From JBGRQA01 sp041725895 (GTDB lineage: Bacteria > Bacteroidota > Bacteroidia > Bacteroidales > Marinifilaceae), in contig JBGRQA010000021.1 of assembly GCA_041725895.1 (NCBI GenBank), positions 1 through 64,000 on the forward strand: a stretch of DNA of 64,000 bases, in the 5' to 3' direction. Shown here piece after piece: positions 1-9,050 of this stretch (position 1 is the first letter of the stretch; each line of letters begins with the position of its first letter). The translations under genes and the position numbers were made by a program. The notes beneath the pieces are model-generated. The model ran no database searches. It saw only the letters and a list, made by a program, of their open reading frames with translations, and had not been told where the DNA came from.

Positions 1-702
1 GGCTTTTAGAAATTGAGTCTGAAAAATAAAGTTATAAACAAGTAAACCAACCGTGACACAGAATATTGAACATACCCTTCCCATAGAGCGTCGTCAGCTT
101 CCTATATCATGATGGCAGTCCGGAACCCGGTAAATTCAGTGTGGAACCGTGCAAATTTCCCTTCGTACCGTGCAACTTCAGGCCGGAACCTCACAGATTC
201 ACCCCGGAACCTGGCAAAATCGGCTTCGTACTCCACAAATTCAGGTTAGAACCCCGTAAATTCAGCCTAGAACCTGATAAATGCACTGCAGCCCTTATGT
301 TGTAAGGGGGGAGCAAATTCCTGCATTCAGCCCCTGTACCTCAAGATTCTGGATAGAGGTAGAAGATTTGGCAGGAGAAGCATTAACATTCACTTTATTA
401 GTACTCGGTCAGACAGTGAAAAGCCGGAAGGTGGCTCTTAAGTTTTCATTGGCTCCATCGGTGAAAACAGGGGCAAAAGTATCGTGCGTGAAAATCGTAG
501 AAGAGGAGGAGGAGAATAAAATAAAAGTATTTATGATTAGTTTAGTGGATGTTTTGTTAATTTTGAGGAGGAGGAGTTTCCATTAGCAAGGAATTGCCAC
601 GAAAGTAGATTGGTTTAGGTATACAAGTATACTATTGTGTTGTTGATCTGGTCGAAGTAATGGCAATTGTCTGCTAAAATAAAAAGATAATTACATTAGA
701 GT
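1..702. other. Gene-poor left edge
   Basis: No gene could be supported here. The stretch holds a degenerate 21-bp tandem repeat (entered separately) and, near 619-632, two GTATAC palindromes two bases apart that could be a protein-binding site in front of the VOC gene. An open frame of 101 codons at 281-586 starts inside the last repeat unit and has no recognisable domain, so it was not called. Confidence 0.5.
121..288. repeat. Degenerate 21-bp tandem repeat, 8 units
   Basis: Eight consecutive units of exactly 21 bp start at 121, 142, 163, 184, 205, 226, 247 and 268. The common core is roughly GGAACC followed by GcAAATTCAg; individual units diverge at 5-9 positions. Since 21 is a multiple of 3, the + frame from about 87 reads as a heptad pattern E-P-x-K-F-x-x ending at a stop near 302, but that frame has no in-frame ATG. 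It may be a decayed coding repeat or a non-coding intergenic array. Confidence 0.8.
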
Positions 703-1170
703 ATGAAATTTCATTCAGCAGTAGTATTTGTAAAGAGCATCGAAGTTGCCAAAGATTTTTATGTGGGCATGCTGGGCTTGAAGATTGAGCACGATTTTGG
801 TCGGAATATCATCCTGGAAGGAGGGGTAAGTCTTTGGGAGGTACAGGAGGAGCACATCATCAGCAGGGAGTTGAAAACCGGAGGGAATGCCAACCGTTTT
901 GAGCTGTATTTTGAAACTGCAGATGTGGATGCCATCTTTTGGAAGTTGAAGGCCGAAGGAGTTGTGTTTCTGCATGAGCTTCAGGAGGAACCCTGGGGCC
1001 AGCACACCCTGCGTTTTTTAGACCCCGATGGTCACCTGGTGGAGATTGGGGAACCCCTGGAGGTATTTGTGGGCAACATGAGCCGCCAAGGTTTAACACC
1101 TGAGCAGATTTCAGAGAAGAGTGGGATTGCTTTGGAGACGGTTGCAGCTTTGCTTGAGTTGAAGAAATAG
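703..1170 (+). CDS. VOC (glyoxalase/bleomycin-resistance) family protein
   Basis: A 155-residue protein of the vicinal oxygen chelate superfamily. It opens with a beta strand carrying His4 (MKFHSAVVFV), has the helix 'AKDFYVGMLGL' typical of the first half-domain, and closes the fold with 'DPDGHLVEIGEP', the conserved DPDGHxxE element with a metal-binding Glu. The last 30 residues (LTPEQISEKSGIALETV...) extend past the usual VOC fold and resemble a small helix-turn-helix-like tail. Substrate cannot be predicted: the family includes glyoxalases, dioxygenases and antibiotic-binding proteins. It appears to be a single-gene unit followed 72 bp later by the TonB-C protein. Confidence 0.85.
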   Translation: MKFHSAVVFVKSIEVAKDFYVGMLGLKIEHDFGRNIILEGGVSLWEVQEEHIISRELKTGGNANRFELYFETADVDAIFWKLKAEGVVFLHELQEEPWGQHTLRFLDPDGHLVEIGEPLEVFVGNMSRQGLTPEQISEKSGIALETVAALLELKK

Positions 1171-1242
1171 AATTAAAATTACAGCCGGAAATGGGATGGT
1201 GGGACAATCCATTTCCAGGTAAAGAATTAGAAAAGAAAAAAC

Positions 1243-2076
1243 ATGAACAAATTATTTTTCATCCTAAGCTTGTTAAGTATTCTAAGTCTGAAGGGCTACG
1301 CACAGCAGGATACCATTATTTACAAAACAGGAAATGGTAAATCTACAGATAGGGAGCATGCTACTTTTTACCAGGAAATACAGGTGTTGGGAAAAAACAA
1401 ATATAGGGTATCCAGTTTTCGATTGTTTGAGGGGGAGTGGATGAATCAGCCTGTACAAAGAATTAAGGTGATGAATGATTCTTTGCATCGGATTGGGAAA
1501 TATTTTAAAGGGAGACGGATTAACCAGATTGACCGGAAGTTTGGTCCTGCAGAGAATGGTTTGTATGCTTTTAAGGACTTTACCAAAAAGGGACGGTTGA
1601 AACAGGAAGGGTATACTGCCTCCAAATTTCCATTGCAACTGGAGGGGAATGTGAAGCGTTATTTCAAGAATGGAAAAATTTCAGAGGAGGCTTTCTATGA
1701 GGAGGGACAGGTTCGGACGATTCGGCGCTGGAACCGGGATGGAACTCCCTATTTAGACAATGTATTCGTATATGCAGATACCATGCCTGAGTTTCCCGGA
1801 GGAATTAGAATATTGCAGCAGTATATTGGCATGAAAACTAATTATCCTCAGATCTGTCAACGAAATGGAATAACGGGGAAAGTATTCGTCGATTTCGTGG
1901 TAATGGAAGACGGTTCGGTTAAAGGGGTTCGTTTGGCTCGTGGGGTGGATCCCTACCTGGATGCTGAAGCCCTTCGGGTGGTTCGGGAGATGAAGGTGAA
2001 ATGGAAGCCCGGCGTATTGGATGGGAAAAAGGTAAGAGTACTGTTTACGGTCCCGGTCAACTTTAAACTGCGCTAG
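1243..2076 (+). CDS. Secreted TonB C-terminal domain protein
   Basis: A 277-residue protein with an N-terminal signal peptide (MNKLFFILSLLSILSLKGYA, cleavage before QQD). The middle region contains a MORN-like/antitoxin-like stretch (YFKNGKISEEAFYEEG, then RRWNRDGTP). The last 95 residues are a TonB C-terminal domain, recognised by 'PEFPGGIRILQQYIG', 'GKVFVDFVVMEDGSVKGV' and the 'DAEALRVVREM..WKPG' block. Bacteroidota carry many such proteins; those with a cleaved signal peptide instead of a membrane anchor are unlikely to be the energy-transducing TonB and may act in envelope protein interactions. Function beyond the domain is unknown. Confidence 0.85.
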   Translation: MNKLFFILSLLSILSLKGYAQQDTIIYKTGNGKSTDREHATFYQEIQVLGKNKYRVSSFRLFEGEWMNQPVQRIKVMNDSLHRIGKYFKGRRINQIDRKFGPAENGLYAFKDFTKKGRLKQEGYTASKFPLQLEGNVKRYFKNGKISEEAFYEEGQVRTIRRWNRDGTPYLDNVFVYADTMPEFPGGIRILQQYIGMKTNYPQICQRNGITGKVFVDFVVMEDGSVKGVRLARGVDPYLDAEALRVVREMKVKWKPGVLDGKKVRVLFTVPVNFKLR

Positions 2077-2375
2077 GTTGCGGAGGTCAAAGGAGGCTTT
2101 ATTCGTTCTGAATTGGAGCCAAATTCAAATTGATGGGAAAGAGAGTGTTGAAGAAAAGCGATAACGTTTGCATTCTCCGAATTTTTTTTGAAATTTGATA
2201 GAATAAATTCTTAAATAAAAATAATGGACCTTTAAGTCCAATTTAGAGCCGTTGTAAAGGAATAATGATTAATTTTGTCTCTTGTTACACACTCTAATTG
2301 CTGACGGAACTAAAGGATGTTAGACAATCTTTGGTTTATCTCCCTCTGGTTTCCGCCCTAAAAACCACCAGCTTT
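2077..2375. other. Intergenic region upstream of hydG
   Basis: No gene is visible. A Bacteroidota -7-like box TAATTTTG lies at 2270-2277 with a GTTG at 2251-2254 (spacer 15, shorter than ideal), and GGAC/GTCC arms lie at 2226-2239. A transcript from here would give hydG a leader of about 90 nt. An in-frame TTG at 2298 could extend HydG by 26 residues, but those residues do not resemble HydG. Confidence 0.4.
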
Positions 2376-3809
2376 ATGAAAATGTTTTACAATCCTCAGG
2401 AGTATAAAATAAAAGATGAAAGGATGAAGCCTTTTATCGACGAGGATGAAATTTGGAATTTTCTGGATTCCGCTGAACCCACTCCCGAACGGGTGCGGGA
2501 AGTAATTGCAAAATCTCTGAATAAGAATCGTCTGAGTTTGGAGGAAACGGCAATTCTGCTGCGAACGGAAGATCCTGAACTGATTGAAGAGATCAAGGCG
2601 GGAGCCAGAACTTTAAAGGAGAAGGTATACGGGGACCGGATTGTTATTTTTGCCCCTTTGTATGTTGGAAACAAGTGTACCAACAATTGTTCCTACTGCG
2701 GTTTTCGGGCCAGTAACAAGAAACAGAAGCGAACAACTCTGAATGAAGCTCAAATTGTTAGCGAGGTAAAGGCACTGGAGGAGAACGGTCAGAAGCGTTT
2801 GATCCTGGTATACGGGGAGCATCCCATGTACGATGCTCAATTTATTGCCGATTCGGTGAGAACGGTTTACAGTGTGAAGGAAGGACCCGGGGAGATTCGC
2901 CGGGTCAACATCAATGCGGCACCTCTTGATATAGAGGGATACAAGATTGTGAAGGAGGCTGGAATTGGTACCTACCAGATTTTCCAGGAGACCTACCATC
3001 GTGAGGCCTACGCCAGGTATCATCTTTCCGGTAAAAAGGCCGATTACGATTGGCGTTTGACCGGTTTGGACCGTGCACAGGAAGCTCTGATTGATGATGT
3101 GGGTATTGGAGCTCTTTTTGGTTTGTACGACTGGAAGTTTGAGGTGATGGCCTTGCTTCGTCATGTGAATCACTTTGAGGCTTGCTACAATGTGGGACCG
3201 CATACCATTTCTTTCCCACGTATCAAGGCGGCTTCGGATTCCAAAATTGATCCCAAGTTTGAGGTGAGCGATGAGGAATTTATCCGTTTGGTAGCCATTC
3301 TTCGTTTGGCGGTTCCCTACACAGGTATGATTCTAACGGCCCGGGAATCTGTTGAGGTGCGCGAGGAGGTGATCAAATTGGGCGTTTCTCAAATTGATGC
3401 CGGAACCAATATTCAGTTGGGCGGCTATTCCGAGAAAAGCCGCGAGAATCAGAAGTTGGATGAGGAGCAGTTCCAAATTGGTGATACGCGCAGTTTGGCT
3501 GAAGTGATTGATGAATTGCTGGATAAGAAATATCTGCCATCGTTCTGTACGGCTTGCTACCGTAAGGGGAGAACCGGGGAACACTTTATGGAGTTTTCGG
3601 TGCCCGGTTTCATCAAGCGCTACTGTACACAAAATGCTATTCTAACTTTGGCTGAGTACCTGGAAGATTACGGTACGCCGGAGATCAAGGAGAAGGGGTA
3701 CAAGTTGATTCAGTTTAAGATTGACGAACTGAAGGACGAGCAGAAAGTGAAACCCCTGCTGGAACGTTTGGAGCGTGTGAAGGAAGGGGAGCGTGACCTG
3801 TACTTCTAA
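2376..3809 (+). CDS. hydG: [FeFe] hydrogenase H-cluster maturase HydG (radical SAM)
   Basis: HydG cleaves tyrosine by radical SAM chemistry and makes the CO and cyanide ligands of the H-cluster as an Fe-CO-CN synthon. The radical SAM motif CTNNCSYC (Cys at about 101, 105 and 108) has the CX3CX2C spacing. The second, C-terminal cluster motif is intact: 'CTAC' followed by 22 residues and a third Cys, the CX2CX22C signature that separates HydG from its tyrosine-lyase relative ThiH. With the ATG at 2376 the protein is 477 residues, the normal family length; a nearby ATG at 2382 is equally possible. A Rho-independent terminator follows, then the small TM1266-type regulator. Confidence 0.97.
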   Translation: MKMFYNPQEYKIKDERMKPFIDEDEIWNFLDSAEPTPERVREVIAKSLNKNRLSLEETAILLRTEDPELIEEIKAGARTLKEKVYGDRIVIFAPLYVGNKCTNNCSYCGFRASNKKQKRTTLNEAQIVSEVKALEENGQKRLILVYGEHPMYDAQFIADSVRTVYSVKEGPGEIRRVNINAAPLDIEGYKIVKEAGIGTYQIFQETYHREAYARYHLSGKKADYDWRLTGLDRAQEALIDDVGIGALFGLYDWKFEVMALLRHVNHFEACYNVGPHTISFPRIKAASDSKIDPKFEVSDEEFIRLVAILRLAVPYTGMILTARESVEVREEVIKLGVSQIDAGTNIQLGGYSEKSRENQKLDEEQFQIGDTRSLAEVIDELLDKKYLPSFCTACYRKGRTGEHFMEFSVPGFIKRYCTQNAILTLAEYLEDYGTPEIKEKGYKLIQFKIDELKDEQKVKPLLERLERVKEGERDLYF

Positions 3810-3839
3810 TACAAGAAATAACTGATTTTTCAATATCAA

Positions 3840-3872
3840 CCATCCCGATCGTTTTTCGGGATGGTTTTTTTA
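3840..3872 (+). terminator. Rho-independent terminator after hydG
   Basis: Perfect 9-bp stem CCATCCCGA / TCGGGATGG (3840-3848 and 3856-3864) with a 7-nt loop, followed by a run of eight T. Confidence 0.9.
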
Positions 3873-3971
3873 TTTGAAAATATTCTGAGGATAGTTGGAA
3901 TCAACTTTTGTTAGGGGGGTAAATTTTCGTAAATTATTGCTACATATTGTAATGACTTTTAAAATCAGCCC

Positions 3972-4235
3972 ATGGAAACATCTGCCATCAGAATTTTCGG
4001 TATACTTATTAGAGATAAGGAAGTGGAAGCCGGTTGTGTTCAGGAGATTCTTGGACGGTACTCCAATTCGATAAAAACCCGCCTGGGGCTTCATGACGTG
4101 GAGCATGCACAGAGTCATCCCCACGGATTGATTCTCATTCAAGTGATTGGATCGGATGAGGAGATGGATAGGTTTGAGAAAGAACTCTACATGATTGAGG
4201 GGGCCGAAGTCCAGCACATGTTTTTCGAGATGTAG
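3972..4235 (+). CDS. Iron-only hydrogenase system regulator, TM1266 type
   Basis: An 87-residue protein matching the TM1266 family of putative regulators found beside [FeFe]-hydrogenase maturation genes. Seen here: an initial strand 'IRIFGILIRDKE', the central 'IKTRLGLHDV' and 'HPHGLILIQVIG' strands, and 'EEMDRFEKELYMIEGAEVQHM', which together give the ACT-like ferredoxin fold of the family. The adjacent hydG strongly supports the call. Molecular role is not established for the family; a sensing or regulatory task in hydrogenase assembly or expression is inferred from gene neighbourhoods. It has its own start, separated from hydG by a terminator. Confidence 0.88.
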   Translation: METSAIRIFGILIRDKEVEAGCVQEILGRYSNSIKTRLGLHDVEHAQSHPHGLILIQVIGSDEEMDRFEKELYMIEGAEVQHMFFEM

Positions 4236-4414
4236 ATTTGTCCCCGTAGTATCAATTGAATACATTAGGGAAGTATTTGAGTGAAGAGGAGAATGCTTTT
4301 CCTGGCCATCGTTGACCTGTATGGTTAGGTGAACTTTTCGAACGAATATTTCATGTGCAATTTTTTCAATTGAAAAAATTTCCCCATCGAGAACCATTCT
4401 TATTTTTTTCCATT

Positions 4415-4422
4415 TAACTTTG
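4415..4422 (+). promoter_or_regulatory. Putative -7 box for the CBM9-like gene
   Basis: TAACTTTG matches the Bacteroidota -7 consensus TAnnTTTG, 51 bp before the ATG. A clear TTTG at -33 is missing, so the call rests on the -7 element alone. Confidence 0.4.
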
Positions 4423-4472
4423 TATTGATAAAGTATTGTTTTTAATAATCAAAAAAATAAGCAGAACGACTA

Positions 4473-5138
4473 ATGGAAGATGTTGATAGTTTGAAACTAC
4501 CACAATTGTATATCTATAACGGTAAAAAACTGACTTTACCCGAAACCCATTTCAAACACTCGGTAGGTGGCGATAGTATTGAGGAGCGCACGCTGGTGCA
4601 GGTAATGTACGACGAAGAACATTTGGTGATTGAATTTGAATGTTTGGATAACCCACGGACCACCCAAAATCACTACCGGGAACACAATACCCCCATGTGG
4701 AACCAGGAAGTTTTCGAACTTTTTATTGCAGAAGGAAAGGAAGACCCAACCCGGTATATCGAGTTGGAGATCAACCCCAACAATGCCTTGTTTGCAGCCC
4801 ATGTGAGCAATCCCGATAAGGAGGGAACCCAACTGGAACTTGATTTTATTGATATCGAAGCCAGTGGCATCCAATCGGAAGTAGAGATTAACGATAAGGG
4901 ACACAGTTGGAAGGGGAAACTACAAATTCCATTTCGTATACTGGGAGGCGAAACAGAGAAGCCCTCCGATGTTTATCGAATCAATTTCTATCGAATCATT
5001 TCCAACCAGGATCGGGAGGAAGAGTTCTGGGAAGGCTCAGCAGAGGATTGTACCTATGCTTGCTGGAACAGTACCTTAAGTCCTGAGCAACCATGCTTCC
5101 ACCGAAGTGCCTTTTTTGGTGTGTTGCACCTGATTTAA
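4473..5138 (+). CDS. CBM9-like (carbohydrate-binding family 9-like) protein
   Basis: A 221-residue protein with the beta-sandwich pattern of the CBM9-like/DOMON group: 'VQVMYDEEHLVIEFECLD', 'MWNQEVFELFIAEG' (the conserved W-x-x-x-x-x-E-[VL]-F element), 'YIELEINPNN' and a late 'YRINFYRI'. No signal peptide is visible, so it is probably cytoplasmic, as many stand-alone Bacteroidota members are. The family was named from xylanase modules that bind sugar reducing ends; the ligand here is unknown. The gene is monocistronic, and its 3' side faces the large sensor kinase across a palindromic repeat. Confidence 0.8.
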   Translation: MEDVDSLKLPQLYIYNGKKLTLPETHFKHSVGGDSIEERTLVQVMYDEEHLVIEFECLDNPRTTQNHYREHNTPMWNQEVFELFIAEGKEDPTRYIELEINPNNALFAAHVSNPDKEGTQLELDFIDIEASGIQSEVEINDKGHSWKGKLQIPFRILGGETEKPSDVYRINFYRIISNQDREEEFWEGSAEDCTYACWNSTLSPEQPCFHRSAFFGVLHLI

Positions 5139-5172
5139 TCGGTTCCGGAAGATATTCGATTATAGAATCTAA

Positions 5173-5227
5173 AAGCTTCAAGTCACTAGTTTCAAGCTAC
5201 AAGTCTTAAACTAGTTGCTTGAGGCTT
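5173..5227. repeat. Palindromic intergenic repeat, copy A
   Basis: Imperfect hairpin between convergent genes. Inner arms ACTAGTTT / AAACTAGT (5185-5192, 5208-5215) are perfect; outer arms AAGCTTCAAG / CTTGAGGCTT (5173-5182, 5218-5227) differ at one position. The words CTTGAGGCTTG and CTTGTCGCT recur in other gaps of the window. It may also act as a weak bidirectional transcription stop. Confidence 0.7.
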
Positions 5228-5264
5228 GTCGCTATTTCCTGTTTCAGGGGTTGAGTTTTGGTTA

Positions 5265-8200
5265 CTAAGCTTTTTTTAACTCTACATAGAAATGGGCTCC
5301 ATTCCCCGGTTGACTTTCACACCATACCCTTCCTCTCATAGCTTCTACGTACTTTTTGACGATGGAGAGCCCCAGACCGGTTGATTTTTCTCCTCCGGTG
5401 GGTTTGGCACTAAGTACTTGAAATTTTCCAAATAGCTTTTCCTGATCTTCAGAGGTAAGGCCTGGTCCTTCGTCTTTTACCATTGTGCATACATTGTTCC
5501 CTTTTTCCCAAATTTTCACCCAGATGTTTCGTTCGTAGGGCGAGAACTTGATGGCATTGGAGATGAGGTTTTCATAGACTTGGGTCATGTAGTTGGGATC
5601 TACTTTTGCGAATACCTGCTCGCAATCCATCTTCAAGTTCAGTTTCTTATTGGCCAGGGAAGTTTGGAAATGCTGATTTACGCTTTCCATTAGTTGCGCC
5701 AAATTGGTTCGTTCTATTTTTAGGTTGATTTTCTTGGCTTCAATCACTTTGATGTCCAGGATTTTTGATACCATTTCGTTCATCCGGGTAAGGGCCTTCA
5801 GCATAAACTGAACGTTTTCCAATTCCTCGTATCTCTGGTTTTGGGTCAGTTCCTCCTTCATGTATTGGGCAATGGAAAGGGTAGAGGTCAAAGGATTCTT
5901 CAAATCATGAGCTATGATGCCGATCAGGTGATTCTTTTCGTTGTTCAGTTCCAGTAGTTCGATATTGATGTTACGGATCTCCTCGTTTTTCTTTTTGATC
6001 TTTTGGTTGGCTTTGCTCAGACGTTTGGACTGCTCCTCGATTTTTCGGTAGGCCGAAGCATTCTCAAGGGCGATTCCTGCATACACCGCGATATTTTGAA
6101 GCAGGGGAAGGTGGTACTCCTGGTAGGCATCTTTTTCAAAGCTTTGAACGGTAATTACTCCAATCACATTGTTTTCGTCGAACAGGGGAAGGTAGATGAC
6201 CGATTTGGGAGTGCCGGTTTTTTCTACCGGAATCAGGCGGGGAATATACAGGTGGTATTCCTTCTGCAGATCACGGATGAAAATTTCTTTTTTGTTCAGG
6301 AAGCAGTGCACGGCAAGTCTCGATTCATCTTCCAAAGCGAATTCCACGGCATCCAGATTTTGCCCTTTTTCCTTGAACCGGGGAAAGAGGAGGCAATTGT
6401 CTTCCGGTTGATGGATTCCGATTCCAAAAACCGATGCATCCATTAAGTTGTTAACGGTTTCGTATACCGTATCAATAATATCTTCTATGGAGAGATGGGC
6501 CGTAATGATTTTTCCGATTTCACTCAGGTGAATCAGGTCCTGGTAGGATTTCTCCAGATTCTGGGCCTGTATCAATATTTCGTCCTTTTGTTTTTCCAGT
6601 ACAGTGTTCTGTTGTTCGATTTCCGTTTTTTGAGTTCGTATTTCTTTGGTTTTCTGGTCTACCAGGATTTCCAAAGCTCTTTTTTTTGCCTGAATATTCC
6701 GGATGCGTAAGCGAAGAAAGAGAAGAGTGAGTAGTATGATTAGGAGAATAACTCCGCTTCGGAACCACCAGGTTTGCCACCAGGGGGTAAGAATGGTGAA
6801 GTGGTATTCATAAGGTTTAGGAGTCCAAACTCCATCGCTGTTGCTGGCTTTGATCTTTAACTTGTAATCACCGGGAGGGATGTTGGAGTAAATGGCTTCG
6901 TTTTTTGCACTTACAGGCGACCATTCCTCGTCCAAACCTTCGAGTTTCCATTTGTATTTCACCTTCTCGGGAGCTTTGTAGCTCAAGGCTTCAAAGTTAA
7001 AAGTCAGATGCCGTTGCTTGTAGGGAAGACGCAGATCCCTGGGTAGGGGAAACCAGGGGTGAACCCCGCACATGCATTCGCTGTACTGTTCGTCGCGCCA
7101 GTTCACTTTCTTAAAGAACAGGCGGATGTCGGTTAATTGGATAATGGGAGGGTTGGGGTTGGTTTGTGCAGAAACGGGGTTGAACATCATGGCACCGTTG
7201 ATGGTGCCAAACCACAGTTGGTTCTCATTATCGATAAAATTGGCTGCGCCATTGTTTTCAATTCCGGTGAAACCATCAAATTTGTTGTAGTTTTGGATGC
7301 TGGTGATTTCGCCTGTTTTATCATAGGTGATCAGGTCTACACCATTCTGAGTACCGGCCCAAATGTTGCCCTGTTTATCACATAGTATGGAGTAAACGTT
7401 GTCGGAAGTGATTCCATCATCTGATGTAAGGTATTCCCACTTTCTTCCGTCCCAGATGTTGATGCCGCCGCTATAGCTGGCAAACCAGTACCTGCCCAGT
7501 CTATCCTGGGTGGCCTGCAGAATCCATTCGTCGTTAAGTCCTGTTTCACGATTGAAATGTTTTACGGTATCTCCGTCAAAACGGGTCATCCCCTGATAAT
7601 GGCAGAACCAGGCATTGCCTTCGAAATCGGAGAAGGTGTAGGAGATCTGGTTGGAGGTTAATTGTTGATTTTCCAGGTTGAAGTGCTCATTGTTTTGTCC
7701 CTTGCTACAAACCACTCCCCGTCCGAATGTCGAAATCCACAGGCCTTGAGGGGAAGAATTTAGATCAATCACGGGGGTACCGGCCGGCAGATCGTAACGA
7801 GTGGTAACTTCCCTGAATGTTGTGCCGTCGTATTCTACGATTCCGTTAAAGCCTCCCATTAGGATGTGTCCGTTGGGTAATTCGTAGAAATCGCGGATGT
7901 TGATCAGGGCCGGATGTTGCTCCGGGGTATAAGTTTTCATTTGGTTGTCTTTGTACCGAACCAGCCCTTTGCCGGAGATGGCAAACCAGTAGTAGTTTTT
8001 GGAGTCCTGGAAAATTCCCCGAACAATATTGCCCCCAATTGCATTGGTGAAATCCAGGGACAGAAATTTGGTTTCGTTGTATTTGATCAGGCCATTGCCA
8101 TTGGTTGCCAACCAGATGTTGCCTTCCTGGTCTTCCATTATATTGCTGACAAAAGCTCCGTGAAATCCACGATGCTCATCCAGTATTTCGAGGTGGTCCC

Positions 8201-9050
8201 CGTCGAGAACGGCAGCACCTGTTCCCTGAATACCGATCCACAAGCGTTGTTGGGAATCCAGGGTTACATTGCCTAATCTCTGAATGGGAATCTCGGGAGG
8301 CAGTTGAATTTCGATGGCTTTGTTTTCCTGTATCCGGTAGATTCTGAATCCTCCTCCGGACTGAAAAACTCTGACCCACATTTGATTGTCTGAATCTATG
8401 CTGAAGGGAGCAATTACTTGCTCATGAAATTCTTTCAATTGATTCAGGGGAGAGGGAACAGCCTTTTTATTCTGTAGTTCAAACAAACCTTTTTGGGTGG
8501 AAACCAATACTTCTCCATCCGGTTTCTGAAAAAGAAGAAAGACCTGGTTGTTTTTGGCAAATTCCGGGTTCTCCTCCAAATAATTGAATACTTTTCCCTT
8601 TTCCACATAGACTAGAAATCTTTGGTTCTGGTTTATCCCTATGGCCCAAATTCGATGGTGACGATCTTCGGTGATTTGGTAGAAGTTGGCATTTGGCAGG
8701 TTGTCTTCAGGCGTATAATTTTTGAAGGAAACGCCGTTGTAAGAGGAAATCCCGTGCCCGGTTCCGATCCATAGTTTTCCCTGTGCGTCCTGAAAGAGTG
8801 CACGAATGTTGTTGTCGGCCAAACCATGGCCCCGGTTGTAATTTTCAAATCTTTTGCCATTGAAGCGACTTACTCCTCCACCATTGGTACCCAACCAGAT
8901 ATTGCCGCGGTTATCCTGAATCAGGGCGATAACTTCCGATTGAGGAAGCCCCTCTTCCAAAGAATACTGTCTGAAATTGTATTGTTGGGCTTTGGTTGAA
9001 AATGAAAAGCCCAAAATGAGAGAGAATAGAAGAGTTATTGCTCGTTGCAT
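5265..9050 (-). CDS. Reg_prop beta-propeller sensor histidine kinase with GAF domain
   Basis: A 1261-residue membrane sensor. A signal peptide (ending STKAQQ) leads to about 14 propeller repeats with the 'GNIWLGTNGGGV' pattern (residues 25-640), a Y_Y_Y domain near 690-760 ('YKWKLEGLDEEWS..'), one membrane helix near 765-785, and a coiled coil. Next come a GAF domain (about 860-1000), HisKA with the phosphoacceptor in 'IIAHDLKNPL' (His near 1048) and a HATPase domain with N-box 'NLISNAIKFS', 'DEGPGL' and 'STGLGLSIVKKY'. It lacks the receiver and AraC domains of typical hybrid sensors, so it must signal to a separate response regulator, not found nearby. Ligand unknown. Transcribed alone, divergent from the M28 peptidase. 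Confidence 0.93.
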   Translation of the reverse strand: MQRAITLLFSLILGFSFSTKAQQYNFRQYSLEEGLPQSEVIALIQDNRGNIWLGTNGGGVSRFNGKRFENYNRGHGLADNNIRALFQDAQGKLWIGTGHGISSYNGVSFKNYTPEDNLPNANFYQITEDRHHRIWAIGINQNQRFLVYVEKGKVFNYLEENPEFAKNNQVFLLFQKPDGEVLVSTQKGLFELQNKKAVPSPLNQLKEFHEQVIAPFSIDSDNQMWVRVFQSGGGFRIYRIQENKAIEIQLPPEIPIQRLGNVTLDSQQRLWIGIQGTGAAVLDGDHLEILDEHRGFHGAFVSNIMEDQEGNIWLATNGNGLIKYNETKFLSLDFTNAIGGNIVRGIFQDSKNYYWFAISGKGLVRYKDNQMKTYTPEQHPALINIRDFYELPNGHILMGGFNGIVEYDGTTFREVTTRYDLPAGTPVIDLNSSPQGLWISTFGRGVVCSKGQNNEHFNLENQQLTSNQISYTFSDFEGNAWFCHYQGMTRFDGDTVKHFNRETGLNDEWILQATQDRLGRYWFASYSGGINIWDGRKWEYLTSDDGITSDNVYSILCDKQGNIWAGTQNGVDLITYDKTGEITSIQNYNKFDGFTGIENNGAANFIDNENQLWFGTINGAMMFNPVSAQTNPNPPIIQLTDIRLFFKKVNWRDEQYSECMCGVHPWFPLPRDLRLPYKQRHLTFNFEALSYKAPEKVKYKWKLEGLDEEWSPVSAKNEAIYSNIPPGDYKLKIKASNSDGVWTPKPYEYHFTILTPWWQTWWFRSGVILLIILLTLLFLRLRIRNIQAKKRALEILVDQKTKEIRTQKTEIEQQNTVLEKQKDEILIQAQNLEKSYQDLIHLSEIGKIITAHLSIEDIIDTVYETVNNLMDASVFGIGIHQPEDNCLLFPRFKEKGQNLDAVEFALEDESRLAVHCFLNKKEIFIRDLQKEYHLYIPRLIPVEKTGTPKSVIYLPLFDENNVIGVITVQSFEKDAYQEYHLPLLQNIAVYAGIALENASAYRKIEEQSKRLSKANQKIKKKNEEIRNINIELLELNNEKNHLIGIIAHDLKNPLTSTLSIAQYMKEELTQNQRYEELENVQFMLKALTRMNEMVSKILDIKVIEAKKINLKIERTNLAQLMESVNQHFQTSLANKKLNLKMDCEQVFAKVDPNYMTQVYENLISNAIKFSPYERNIWVKIWEKGNNVCTMVKDEGPGLTSEDQEKLFGKFQVLSAKPTGGEKSTGLGLSIVKKYVEAMRGRVWCESQPGNGAHFYVELKKA

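Noticed and set aside
121..288. CRISPR array
   Set aside because: The units are contiguous 21-mers without spacers and are too divergent; no cas genes are present.
281..586. Open frame of 101 codons, + strand
   Set aside because: Starts inside the degenerate 21-bp repeat, has no recognisable domain and an unnatural poly-Glu/poly-Arg end; probably chance.
2298..2375. TTG-initiated extension of HydG
   Set aside because: The 26 extra residues do not resemble HydG and the shorter form has the normal family length.
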